A stretch of DNA of 64,000 bases from contig NC_084795.1 of NCBI RefSeq assembly GCF_963169125.1, positions 193,476,214-193,540,213 of the forward strand, given 5' to 3'. Under the pieces are notes generated by a model. It was not told the DNA's origin. It saw nothing but the letters and a program-made list of their open reading frames with translations, and made no database searches. A program made the translations under genes and the position numbers. This DNA is from Humulus lupulus. Taxonomy: Eukaryota > Streptophyta > Magnoliopsida > Rosales > Cannabaceae. Positions 8,887 to 21,000 of this stretch are shown here, one piece after another (the stretch's first letter is position 1; every line of letters begins with the position of its first letter).

Positions 8887-11800
8887 CTACCTTCCGGTAA
8901 CGCTCTGGACATCCTTATGCTTTCGGGGGGAAGGCATATCTATGAACGCCTTTATTTTCTCAGGGTTGGCTTCCACGCCGCGGGAGCTGACAATAAAACC
9001 GAGGAACTTCCCAGACGAGACCCCGAAAGTACATTTCTTTGGATTTAGTTTCATCCCGTACTTTCGGATCACGGCGAAAGCTTCCTCAAAGTCGTTACTG
9101 TGGTCCCCGGAGGTCTTGGACTTTACCAACATGTCGTCCACGTACACCTCCATGTTCCTCCCCAGTTGGTCCTTGAACATTCTGTTTACCAGACGCTGGT
9201 AAGTCGCCCCAGCATTCTTCAAACCGAAAGGCATGACCACGTAACAGTAGACACCCTTATCCGTGAGGAAGCTGGTGTGTTCCTGGTCCGCGACATGCTT
9301 CTTGATCTGGTTGTATCCGGAGTACGCATCCATGAAGGATAAGAGTTCGTACCCGGAAGTAGCGTCCACCATCTGATCGATTCGCGGGAGAGGGAAACAA
9401 TCTTTCGGGCAGGCCCTGTTTAGGTCCGTGAAGTCAATGCACATTCTCCAGGACCCATCGGGTTTCGGGACCAGAACTGGGTTGGCCAACCACACGGGAT
9501 AGTGCGACTCCTGGAGAAAGCCTATGGACATCAATTTGTCCACTTCAGCTTTGACGGCTTCGGCTCTCACTGGGTCCAGCGGCCTCCTCTTTTGGCGAAT
9601 TGGAGTTGCAGCTGGGTCGATGTTGAGTGCGTGGCACGCAACATTGGGATTAATCCCCGTCATATCAGCGTGGCACCATGCCAGGATATCCTGATTATCC
9701 TTCACAGTGGCCACGATCTTATCTCGAACGGCCGACGGCAGGTTTTTCCCCACCTGAATGACCTTGGTGGGTTCTCCCGGATTGAGGATCACCTCTTCGA
9801 CTTCCTCCATCGGCTCTATTGCTTTCTCGATTCCCACTCTTGGGTCGAGTTCGTCAAAGTATGCCTCCTGAGCATCCCTAGTTTCTGGCAATACTTCCGC
9901 CAAAGGAATGGCAGCAAACGTCTCTCGGACCGTGTAGACGGCTCGGACGGAGACGTTATAACAGCTCCGTGCACTTCTCTGGTCTCCTCGGAGGGTGCCA
10001 ATACGCCCATCGTCGCAGGGAAACTTCAAGCATAAGTGACGTATCGAGGTTGTGGCCCCACAATCGATCAGGACCGGTCGGCCTAAGATGGCATTATATG
10101 CCGTGGGGCAGTCGACCACCACGAATGTGCTATGCTTGAAGGCACAAGCGTCGCTTTCTCCTCTGAGGGTGATCGGAAGTTGAATTTTGCCTAATGGCAT
10201 GAGTGCGTCCCCATTGAAACCTTGAAGCTGGATGGGGCATGGGGCCAGGTCCGTCTCGGTCAATCCGATCGCGTGGAAGGCCGCTTTGAAGAGGATGTTC
10301 ACGGAGCTTCCGTTATCGATCAAGACCCGTGAGACCTTCTTATTGGCAATCTGGGCTTCCACCACGAGGGGATCGTTGTGGGGGAAGTGCACATGTCGAG
10401 CATCGTCCTCCGTGAAGGTGATGGGAAGATCCATCATTCGGGGACGTTGAGCAGGTGATTGGACCAAGGCGCACATCTCCTCGGCGTGCTCTAACTCCCT
10501 CAAGTACCTCTTCTGGGAATTGCGGGTGCTTCCGGCAAGGTGTGGTCCTCCGGAAATGGTGGCGACGTGTCCGTCAATGGGTGGCGGAGCAAGGCCGGGC
10601 GGATATGGGTTGCCTGGCCCTGGAGCCAACAAGGCAATGGGCGCCGGAGCAGGTGGAGGAGGAAGTGCTGGGAACTGAGACCCGGGAGCTTGGGGGTGAC
10701 CGGCTCCAGGAGCGCTAGGGGCCCCCCTCTGTCCCGGTGAATATGCAGCTCCGTGAACTACCCCCTGTCCGGGATAGATTATGGGTATTCTCACCCACTG
10801 ACCGAGGTGTCCCGCTCTTGCCAGGGACTCGATCTCATCCTTCAGCTGAAGGCACTCATTCGTGGTGTGCCCCACGTCTCCGTGGAACTCACACCTCTTA
10901 TTGGAGTCTCGCGGACGCCTTCCTCCGTGAGACACTTTCGGGGGCTTCCTGTAGTTGACCATATTACAGGTCGCCTGATAGACATTCTCTCGCGAGTCTA
11001 TCAAACTGGTATATTTCGCGAACTTGGGCTCATAATCCTTTCGGGGTTTCTTTGAATGGTCTCCCCGGTTGGAGTTTTTTCCGCTTCGTTTGCTCCGCGA
11101 TTGGCTCAAACTTCGTTCCGGGGCTTCCGCTTGCGGCTGCGGCATGCTAGGAGCGATACTACATCCGGTTTGTACCGCTCCATACCCAGAGAAATGGGTT
11201 TGACCCGGCGTCTGAGCAGACGCGGAAGGCCCATACACACTCGGAGTGAATCGGGCTCCTGGAAGCGTGAGGACTGGTGCGGGAGCTTGCGAAGCAAAGC
11301 TCGGCGCAGTCACGGAAGGGGTTGGAGCCGGGGGAACTCCAAAGGCTTGCTGGTAGGCATCCTCAAGGTTGATGATTCCCTGAGCTTTTGACATGAATTC
11401 GGATAGGGTTTCTGCCCGTCTCCTTTGCATTTCCCCCCATAGCAGGGAGCCGACAGTAAGGCCCGATTGAAGGGCGATCAGCTTCATGTCATCGCTAACC
11501 TTGGTTTTTGCAGCAGCTTCCATCATTCTCTGAATGAAAGCTTTGAGGTTCTCAGTGGGTTGCTGTTTGATGTTGGTTAAGGAGCCAACCTCCATGTCGT
11601 GGTCGCGGGCAGCAATAAACTGCCTCCTAAACGCGGACTGTAGCTCCTTCCAACTGTGGATTGACCCGGGAGCTAATCTTTTCCACCAGTCCTCCGCAGA
11701 CTTGGTAAGGGTGAGTGAGAAGCACATGCATTTGGCGTCCTCACTGACGCGCGCCACTTGCATCATTTTATTGTATTTTGCTAGGTGGGTACGCGGGTCT

Positions 11801-12807
11801 GTCCTCCCATCATATAATTCTATGTGAGGCATTTTGAAGTTATCCGGGAGGGACGTTTCCGCGATCCTCCTAATACATGGTTCCGGGTCTTCCTCCTCAG
11901 AATCTGACAGGGCCCCACTTTGCTTCCGGACCAGCTTGGTCAAGGCAGCAATCTGTTCCTCGAGCCTCTTCGTATCACTTTCCGGGAGGTCACGTCCCCG
12001 GAGCTTGTCATTAATATGATTTCGGAGGTCATCTCCGCGAGGCCGGGCTTTTTCCCCTTTGGCCTTCTCATACTTGGCCTCCAACCTTCTTCTTAGGTCC
12101 ACCGTGGACCAGCTATCTTCGTAGTGCAAGTTCGCAGCCCGACCGTCCTGATTGACGGAATCACTGGGGCGGTTGTTCCTTCCCCTAGGCCTGGGTGCCT
12201 TAGCACCGGGCCCTTTAGGCACAGAGTGCCCCCTTGGGGCTGAAGGGTGTCTGGGCTTAGGAGCGCTAGAGACCTTCTGCGCGCGGGGGGGGCTGTCGGC
12301 CTGGTGATTCACGCCTTTAGGAGGTGCAGGGGCGTCAGCGCGCACAGGCTCTCCAACTTTTTCTTTGCCCTTGTTAGGGGCGGCTTTGGATGGTCCAGCA
12401 GCGGCTGGATCCGGCATGGGGGCATCAGCACCACCTCGAACAGAGGTATCCTCGTCCGAGTCGCCTAGATCTCCGAACTTACTTTGGAGGCGTTCCATCA
12501 TGCGTTGCATTCTTTCGGAGACGCGCTCCTGCTCAGCAAGCTTGGCCTTAGTGGCCACCAGTTCTTCGGCTACTTGGACCAGTTCTGGGTCCTTCTCATA
12601 GTAGCAGCCGTCCTTGTAATAACCGTCTTGGACATACTCTTCTTCGTCTTCTAAGTATGTTGTATCTTCGGTACTGACCTGATCCTGGCGGGATGTCGGG
12701 TCTTCACCTCGGTAGTCTAAGGGTTCGCTCTGCACCACATCTTCCATCACGGTATCGGGGTTGACCGTAGCATTTTTGTCAACAGCGGATTTTCGCGTAG
12801 TCACCAT
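8887..12807 (-). pseudogene. Tat-A gag, protease and reverse transcriptase
   Basis: One open frame of about 1,306 codons from ATG at 12807, chosen because its MVTTRKS start is the first one downstream of the primer site that fits a gag N-terminus; an upstream ATG at 12831 is possible. Order: acidic and coiled N-terminus; capsid-like gag domain near residues 340-450 ([13 protein letters not shown]); zinc knuckle near 636 ([14 protein letters not shown], a CX2HX4HX4C form); protease with DNGSS, aspartate at about residue 831; RT with MPFGLKNA and YVDD at 9133-9144. It ends at a TAG produced by loss of one G in GGAAGG(G)TAGC near 8889; the next frame carries on the homology. With that base restored by comparison, the only other break is the stop near 8483. 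Confidence 0.92.
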
Positions 12808-12875
12808 CTCTTTAGTACGAAGTGAATACAAAAAACGTACACAGAAAAAGAGCTGACTAACAACTTCCTACAGCT

Positions 12876-12891
12876 CTCAATGAAAGCACCA
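12876..12891 (-). other. Tat-A primer binding site
   Basis: Three bases inside the 5' LTR the minus strand reads TGGTGCTTTCATTGAG, which starts with the TGG that pairs with tRNA CCA ends. I cannot assign the tRNA from memory. Confidence 0.6.
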
Positions 12892-12894
12892 AAA

Positions 12895-13781
12895 TGTTTA
12901 CCGAGTTTTTCGGAAACGAATAACTAACAGAATAATAAAAAGATAAGAACTGTAGAAATACTGAAATGTAATTAAACAAACAGTGTTTTTACGTGGTTCA
13001 GGCGTTAACAAGCCCTAGTCCACGAGTCGATGTTATTATACTTGGAAAAGATTACAGTAAGATGGCTGGTGCATAAGAACTTCACACACTCACAATGTTT
13101 CTCTCGGGTTCTCTTGAAGAAGATGAAGCTAGAGAGATTTTTGTAGAGTTTTTTGCTATCTGATCTCTCTCTCCCCCTTCTTGTAAAAGGAAGGAGCCTT
13201 TATAGCTAGGGTTTCGGATTAGGGTTTTTCTCTACGTACATGAGTCTTAATTACACCAGCCATAAATAGGGGATACAATTACTATAGTAGCATGGCTACC
13301 AGACTCTATGTGGGTATATTTACGTGAAAGTATGGGGAACACACAAAGTCAGCCGTCTTTTCCAAGTTGTCAGCGGAACAGTAGGCGAAAAGGTACCCTT
13401 AGGCGTGCTGGGATGTGTGCGGCTTTGACCTGACGGGCGTGTCAGGCGGGATCCTGTGTCAGACGGATATCATTCCAAATATGCCTTCTCCCGGACTCGA
13501 CCGTTTGGTTTTGTTCTGTGCGGGGCACGGAACTGTTTCCGCGGAGACCACTCGAAGAGCCTCTCCTGGAAGGGGCCTCCCCGAGGGGTATCCTTCGGGA
13601 GTCCGGGAGAGTTGACGAGTTTCCGTGTTGTGCTTGTTTGGAAGAGTAATCCGGATACTAGACAGGAGAGGCGAAGCCTTTCTATCCATCCGCGAGCTCT
13701 GGTCACCCTCCGTGAAAGACATCGATAATTCTGCTTCCCCGAGGTCATCAATCTAAACGCTATCCGGAAATCTGGATAACA
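12895..13781 (-). repeat. Tat-A 5' LTR, 887 bp
   Basis: It starts TGTTTACC and ends ATAACA on the plus strand, with TG/CA ends in both readings. The terminal 123 bases match the 3' LTR exactly. The flank beyond 13781 is Ch1 LTR sequence, beginning CTAAA, the predicted 5-bp target duplication. Confidence 0.93.
13199..13204 (-). promoter_or_regulatory. TATA box of the Tat-A LTR promoter
   Basis: TATAAA on the minus strand in the context GCTATAAAGGCTCC. Start of transcription would be near 13165-13175. Confidence 0.6.
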
Positions 13782-14532
13782 CTAAACATATACGTCCGTG
13801 CCATCCCAGGCACTGGGTTCGCGGTCTACACTGTAAGGATATCCCAGGTATCCTTTAGGGTCTTACCCTGGCAACTCGCACTCCGCGTGCTAAACGCTGC
13901 TCCCGGCCCGTTGCCATTCTCTGCCTTCACCATTCCTAGCCTTTGTCGTTCTCGGTCTTCACCGTTCCCGACTCTTGCCGATCATTTACATATTTGCATA
14001 CATAGAATAATTACTCAAACACATAAACATGTATTAACACAATCAATGGGCCATGCCCTGCATATAATCTTATAGGGTCGTACCCTGCAACAGAACTATG
14101 AGGCCTCGCCCTGCTCTATGGGTACATTAGTTTTTCTTACCTGTGTCCCAAGCATCTTGAGCATTGAAATCTCGAGCGCGGTCCTCTAACCCGAGCCTCG
14201 CTAAAAACCTAGTCACAACACATACATAGCACTCTCATTACTAACCAAAACCCCAAAAACACATTTTCCCCCGCCCAGAAATTGGCCTAGCACCGCAGCA
14301 CAATCCCTTAGGGGCCGCAGCACCCAGAATGGTCCCATGCCCTGATTCACCCTAGCGCCGCGGCACGGAAGAACAGGGCCGCGATGCTCATACACGAACC
14401 CAGAAAACTGGGTTTTTCCCGAGCCAAAACTCTTCCAAATCAACCCCCAGGGTACTCCAAAGTCCCAAATCAATCTAAAACCCCAAATAAATATTATGGC
14501 AACTCAGAAACAACAACTGCAAGCTCAAATAT
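13782..14532 (-). repeat. Ch1 left LTR, first part
   Basis: It aligns with 23335-24210 of the Ch1 right LTR, apart from indels. The region around 13890-13985 holds GC-rich short repeats of the GGCAAGGGCCG type. It breaks at AATAT, where S1 inserted. Confidence 0.85.
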
Positions 14533-16967
14533 TGTAACGACCCAAAATAGCTAATAAGGCTTAAGGGCCTTGATTAGCGTGCCAGGAGGGCATGATGGAA
14601 TTTATGTGTGATTATTTTATGAATTAAATGCATGGTTATGAGTTAAAGCATGTTATATGACTATTTGTTATCTGAGATGCATGACTATGTATATTAGTAT
14701 GCATGTAGGCCCGGATCGTGTTAGAAGGGCATAATTGTAATTTTGGCCATGTTGGGCATAACTGTATTGATATGTGTTGATTGTTGAGACCACAGTGGTA
14801 TGTGGGTGTATCTGTGCTTTGCGACTCGAGGCGATCCCAGTGAGCAGGCTAGCGGAAAGTCATGAAGGGAATTTATACCCGGCTCAGGACGAGCCTGGGG
14901 GTATGAACATGAATTCAGTGAATAGATTGGGATTTATTTTGATGATGGGGAATATTTTATTTGGTGGTTTATCAAGTGTTGGAAAGCAACGAGAAAATAT
15001 TAGGGACACTTGAGGATTAGCGGGAATTGGGTAAAATGACTAAAACGGTCCTATTGGGACAAAAGGATTTAGAGTTAATAGGAAGGGCATTTTGGTCATT
15101 TGGCTTTTAAAAATAGGTTTTATGAGGCTTTACACTTAGTGGATTTTGTAGAAAAGAGTATAGGCTGAAAAGAAAGAAAGAAAAAGAAAGAAAGAAAGAG
15201 AGGAAAACAGATGGGTTTTGAAGGGATCGGTTTGGGGTTCTAGCACCTCTTCTCTTCAAATTTCTTGGGGCAAAGCTTAGTGGAGAGCAAGGATAGGCTG
15301 AGCATCAAGGATCTTGGGTTAGACTTGAAGATTTGGCAAGAACACATCAATGTTTGAGGTAAGTGTTAGAGATTTTCGGTTTTAAGGGTTTTGATGGTTT
15401 GAGCTGTGTTTTGAGCTGAGTTAATGGGAATTTTAGGGATTTCTGGGCAAGCTTTGAGGGAGAGCAAGCTAAGGAGGCCTATGGTTGAATCAAGGTCGAA
15501 ATTTGCAGCAATGGTATGATTTCTGAGACTCTAACTTTGTGGTTTGCATGAATTTCTGGTTTAGGGTTGTTCATGGTAGATTTTGAGATTTGGGATAAAT
15601 GTTCTTGGGATTTGAGGATTTGGGATGCTTGGGATGAATGGAGAGTGATCATAAGATTGATTTTTTAGTTTGGTAAAGATTTGGGGAAGTTTGGTTTGAG
15701 ATTGGTTGGAAGAAATCGCAGAAATGCGATTTTGGGATTTCTGGGCTGCAACTAGCGCTACAGCGCTAGTCAGTGGGCGCTGTAGCGCTAGTCCCTGTTT
15801 CTGGGGGGGTGCATTCTGCTTGTAGCGCTACAGCGCCCTCTTTAGAGCGCTGTAGCGCTGCACTATTCACAGAGGGGAATTTTTGAGTTTTGATGAGGGA
15901 TTTTGACCTAGGGTTCGGGGCTTGATTCCGCCACTTTGTTTTGGGGATTTAGGACTTCCAGGGGTCTCGGGATTGGTCCCGAGGCTAGGTATTCGGACTT
16001 GGGGTTCGGTGTTGACTTTGACCTATGTTTGTGCCTAGGTGTGCACTAAGGCTCGTGTGGGATCGTGCTCAAGGAGTCAGGTGATCTAAGTTATTGAAGG
16101 GAAAGATAAGAAAACTATAACACCCGTAGGATAGGGCATGGGCCCATAGTGTGATTGCGGGGCACGGCCCTATATTGCATGTTGCATGATGAGATGATTG
16201 CCGGGCATGGCCCTATATTTTGCATTACATGTTAGGGTGCAGATTTAAATAAATTGGCATATATTTGAATGTGCTTGATTTATGCTATATATGCTTGTAA
16301 TGGAATGAACGGCAAGGGCCGAGTGCGGCGTAGGCCGGGTACGGCAGTGGAGCCGGAAGTAACACCTAGCACATGGGATGCTATAGTCAGGGTGGGACCC
16401 AAGGGATACATGAGTTATCCTCGCGGTGAGAACCGATACCCCAGGGCTTTGGTAAGGTTTCTGGGGCGGCATGGCCGTGTTTGCTTAGTCTAATGATTGA
16501 CTTGTTTATTTGTGGATTATCTGTTATGATAAACTGTATACATTGCATATGTTATGTTCTGCATGAGTTTTCTTGCTGGGCTTCGGCTCACGGGTGCTCT
16601 GTGTTGCAGGTAAGGGCAATGGCTGAGTCAACCAACCATGAGTACGGAGAGCGTGAAGCGACGTGTACATGTTCAGCCTGACCGACTGCTTTGGTTGGGG
16701 GTTTATTTGAAAATGGCTGTAATAATCTATGATTTTGTAACTGATCAACTGTAAACTTATTTCAAGATGTAAATGGTTTTCAAACCTTATTTTGGGATCC
16801 CAATTGTCTATTACTAGAAGTTTTTATTTAGTCAACACATTTTTAAAGATTACAGCCTTAACTTTTATTAGTCACACTTTTGCTTCAAAACCTCGGTTAG
16901 CGAGTTCATTGCACTGTTTTGTCTCAAAACTCACTTAGTAACGGCTCTAAGGAAGTAGGGCGTTACA
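14533..16967 (+). mobile_element. S1: chromovirus solo LTR, 2435 bp
   Basis: It starts TGTAACGACCC and ends GGGCGTTACA. Flanking 5-bp duplications AATAT are at 14528-14532 and 16968-16972. The uninterrupted site is seen in the Ch1 right LTR at 24206-24210. No internal region is present, so two LTRs recombined into one. Inside: GAAA microsatellite (15169-15205), splice-donor-like site (15359), palindromes (15751-15865), short hairpin (15966-15983) and acceptor/donor site (16609/16610). Confidence 0.95.
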
Positions 16968-16972
16968 AATAT

Positions 16973-18029
16973 CCAATCAAATCCATAAATCTCCTAGTGG
17001 TTTAAAACTCTACAAACTTAAACCACACTTTATAAACTTTAAACCACCATTCAGAAATCTTAAACCATATCAGCAAATACACTTCAAAGATACAAGAAAT
17101 TCTTACCTTAAACAGGTTTTCGACCTTGAGCCACCTCCAAATCCAATTCCAAGCTTGAATCCCTTGATTTCCAAACTGAATCTCACAATCACTAAGCCAC
17201 AAACCCAATTTTCAGCACTCAACCCAAATTCTCAAAACATTCAAGGAAACTTAAAAAGCAAATATGAAACCTTACCTCTGAATTAACCTTGGCCTATGCT
17301 TGATTCTAGTTGCCTCAATTAAGTCTTGAACTCCTTCCTTAGCTTCAAAGAAATTCAGCTCTCTTCCACCTTTCTTTCCTAGCTTCTTGGTTCCTCTAGA
17401 CTTCCAACATAAACATTCAGATTATGCCTAAGAGTAAATAACGTATATGACTTTTCCTCAGCCAAGATTATCATCTCCTAAGGCCACATGACCCAATTGC
17501 CCTCCTTTCTAACGTAGTTTCTAGCTAACCCTCAAGGGCACCCTAGACTTTTCCTTAATCTCTTGCAAGAATACCATTTTCCCACTTAAAACAACTATCC
17601 TCAAGAGTTACTCATAGTTAACCAAGTTACCAAAGTGCCACTAACCATTCCTCAATAACTCCCATACTCAAGTTATAATACTCCCAAAATACCCCTAAGC
17701 TCCTCCCGAGCCGGGTATTTAGCCCCATTGTGACTTTTAGCGAAATAGCTCCCTAGTAACGTCTCAGAACGTGCATCACAATTATATCACCACTCACACG
17801 TGGTACCAATCACAATATATACAAATATTAAAATTATGCCCTCAACGGGCTAAAATTACAAATATGGCCCTAACAACCAAATGGGGTCCACATGCATATT
17901 TAATAACCTAAACATGCACTTCTAATCACATATTCTTTAAATTCACATATTAATACAATATAACAATTATTGCCCTCCTGGCATGCTAATCAAGGCCCCA
18001 AGCCATATTAGCAAATTTGGGTCGCTACA
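16973..18029 (-). repeat. Ch1 left LTR, second part
   Basis: It continues from the S1 site to GGTCGCTACA at 18029. It carries the donor-like site (rc of 17271-17275) and the end-proximal inverted repeat at 17986-18013. Sequence past 17274 has no partner in the truncated right LTR. Confidence 0.85.
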
Positions 18030-18065
18030 ACTATCGCCTCCTTATAGAAATTTCGTCCTCGAAAT
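18030..18065 (-). other. Ch1 polypurine tract and 3' non-coding
   Basis: Adjacent to the 3' LTR the minus strand reads GGAGGCGATAGT, a purine-rich primer matching GGAGGGGATAGT in Ch2. The pol stop lies just beyond. Confidence 0.7.
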
Positions 18066-21000
18066 TACCTGAACAACTTGGGATACCACTCCCGCATATC
18101 TGATTCAAGTTCCCATGTCACCTCTTCTACTTTCCTGTTCCTCCACAGCACGTTCACCAAGACGATGGTCTTGCTCCGCAAGACTTTATCCTTCATAAGA
18201 CAAATCCTGGTCCAGCTCCAAATTCTCATAACTCAATACATGCGTCGAATCTGATACATACTTTCAAAGCATGGATATGTGAAACACATCATGAACCCCT
18301 GATAAGGCTGGAGGCATTGCCAACCTGTAAGCTACCTCTCCAACCCATTCCAGAATCACGAAGGGGCCAACAAACCTAGAGCTTAGCTTGCCCCATACAC
18401 CAAACCGTTTCACTCCCCTCAAAGGTGAAACCCTAAGAAACACATGGTCACCGACCTGAAACTCTACGCTTCTGCGTCTCAAGTCTGAGTAACTCTTCTG
18501 GCGACTCTAGGAGGCGAGCATTCGATCTCTAATCTTCTCAATCGCTTCATTGGTCTTCTAAACAATCTCAAGACCCAAATAACTTCTCTCACCTGTCTCA
18601 TCCCAATGGATAGGTGATCTGCACTTCCTCCCATAAAGCATCTCATACGGAACCACTCCGATAGTCGCCTGATAACTATTGTTATACGAGAAGTCAATCA
18701 GAGGGAGATACTTGCTCCAAGATCCCCCAAAATCTAGCACACAGGCTCGTAGCATGTCTTCCAGTATCTGAATCATCCTCTCGGACTGTCCATCTATCTG
18801 AGGATGATAAGCAGTGCTAAACTGTAACTGCGTGCCCTTAGCCTTCTGCAGACTCTCCCAAAACATGGAGGTGAAGGTGGGGTCCCTGTCGGATACTATC
18901 GACCTTGGAGCCCCATAAAGTCGAACAATTTCCTTCACATATAACTTGGCATACTGCTCCACAGTATAAGTCGTCCTGACCGGTAAAAAGTGGGCGGACT
19001 TGGTATACCTATCCACAATCACCCACACCGAGTCATGCTGTCCCACGGTCCTCGGCAAACAAACCACGAAGTCCATGGTAATAACTTCCCACTTCCACTC
19101 TAGAATCCCGAGAGGCTGCAGCAACCCTGCTGACCTCTGATATTCAGCCTTGACCTGCTGACAAGTTAAGCACTTGGTCACATAATCCACCACAATCCTT
19201 TTCATGCCTGTCCACCAGTACAAAGCTCTCAGATCTTGGTACATCTTTGTCGTACCTGGATGCAAGGAATAGGGAGTGGTATGCAACTCATCAAAGATCT
19301 CCCGCTGGATATCAGAATCCATCGGAACACAGATCCGACCCTTATACTATAATAACCCCATCTCTGAGATAGAGAAGTGATTACCCTCTCCGACCAAGAC
19401 GTTCTCCCTGTGACCCTTCAACTGGAAATCATTCTCCTGCACCTACTTGATCCTCTCAAGGAGGGTAGATTGGAGGGTGATGTTGGCTAACTGACCAACC
19501 ACCAACTCTATACCCGCTCTAGTCATCTCCTCAGCTAGCCTATCGGACATTTGTCTCGAGCTGAACAACTGTCTTGGGCCTTTCCGACTCAATGCATCAT
19601 CCACTACATTAGCCTTCCCAGGATGGTATAGGATATCACAATCATAATCCTTAACCAACTCCAGCCACCGTCTCTGGCGCATATTCAGATCCTTCTAAGT
19701 AAAGAAGTACTTCAAACTCTTACGATCGGTGTATATCTCGCACTTCTTACCTTGCAGATAAAGTCTGCAAATCTTCAGTGCGAATACCACCATTGCCAAC
19801 TCAAAATCATGCGTGGGATATCTCTGCTCATACTCCTTTAACTGTCTCGATGCATAGGCTATCACCCTAAACCCTGTCTGGAAGCATCACAGTAAACCAC
19901 AAATTTCTCATTATCCAAACGCAAACTCAATACTGGCGCGGTGATCAGTCGCCGCTTCAACAATGCGAAACTGTTCTCACATCTTTCTGTCCAAACATAC
20001 TATGCCTTCTTCTTTGTCAATTATTTCAATGGCGTAGCTATCCTGGAGAACCCCTCAACAAACCGCCGATAATACCCCTCCAATCCAAGAAAACTCCTCA
20101 CTTCAAGAACACTACTCAGCTAGGCCAATCTCTCACTGCCTCAATCTTACTTGGGTCAACCAGAATACCCTCCTTACTGACGACATGGACCTGAAATGTA
20201 ACTTGCGGTATCAAGAACTCACACTTGCTGAACTTGGCATATAACCTATGCTCCCTCAACTGCTGCAACACCAAAAGCAGATGCTGCTCATGCTCTTTCT
20301 TTGGCTGAGAATACACCAGAATATCGTCGATGAACACAATCACAAACTTGTCCAAATAGTCATCGAAAACCTTATTCATCATATCCATAAAAGTTGCTGG
20401 GGCATTTGTTAATCCGAAGGATATGACCAGGAATTCATAGTGTCCATACCTCGTGCAGAAAGCGGTCTTTGGTATGTCCTCTTCTTTGATCCTTAACTAA
20501 TGGTAACCTTGACCGGAGGTCAATCTTAGAAAACACTGTACTTCCCTGCAGCTGGTCAAATAATTCCTCGATCCTAGGCAGTGGATACTTATTCTTAATG
20601 GTCAACTTGTTCATCTCCCTATAGTCAATACACATCCTAAGAGATCCACCCTTCTTCTTAACGAACAACACTGGATCACCCCATGGCGAGAAACGTGGTC
20701 TAATGAACCCCAAATCCAGTAATTCCTACAACTGAATCTTCAACTCCTTAACTCTTCCGGAGCCATTATGTAAGCTGTCCTGGATACTACCCCTGGTGCT
20801 AACTCTATAACGAACTCAATCTCTCACTGTGGCGGCAACCCTGGTAGATCTGCTGGGATTAAATTTGGAAACTCACATACCTATCTAGTCTCTCCTAGTC
20901 CAATCGACACAACCTTGGAGGTATCCACCACACTCACTAGGAATCCTATGCAACCTTCCTGCATCAGGTCTCTAGCTTTTGGTGCTGAAATCATAGGTAC

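Larger units (their letters stand above)
1..13781 (-). mobile_element. Tat-A: Ty3/gypsy Tat-lineage LTR retrotransposon, left end cut by window
   Basis: Direct terminal repeats are visible: bases 1-123 equal bases 13659-13781 at every position, both ending in ATAACA. Coding runs on the minus strand: primer site, gag, protease, RT, two RNase H domains, integrase, then a 6.5 kb tail before the 3' LTR. The second (aRNH-type) RNase H and a long tail with an antisense gene are known marks of the plant Tat lineage. Only two breaks are visible in the polyprotein, so the element is young. It lies in the left LTR of chromovirus Ch1. Confidence 0.95.

Noticed and set aside
15169..15205. GAAA microsatellite as a regulatory element
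   Set aside because: A plain GAAA run with no matching copy in the other LTRs.
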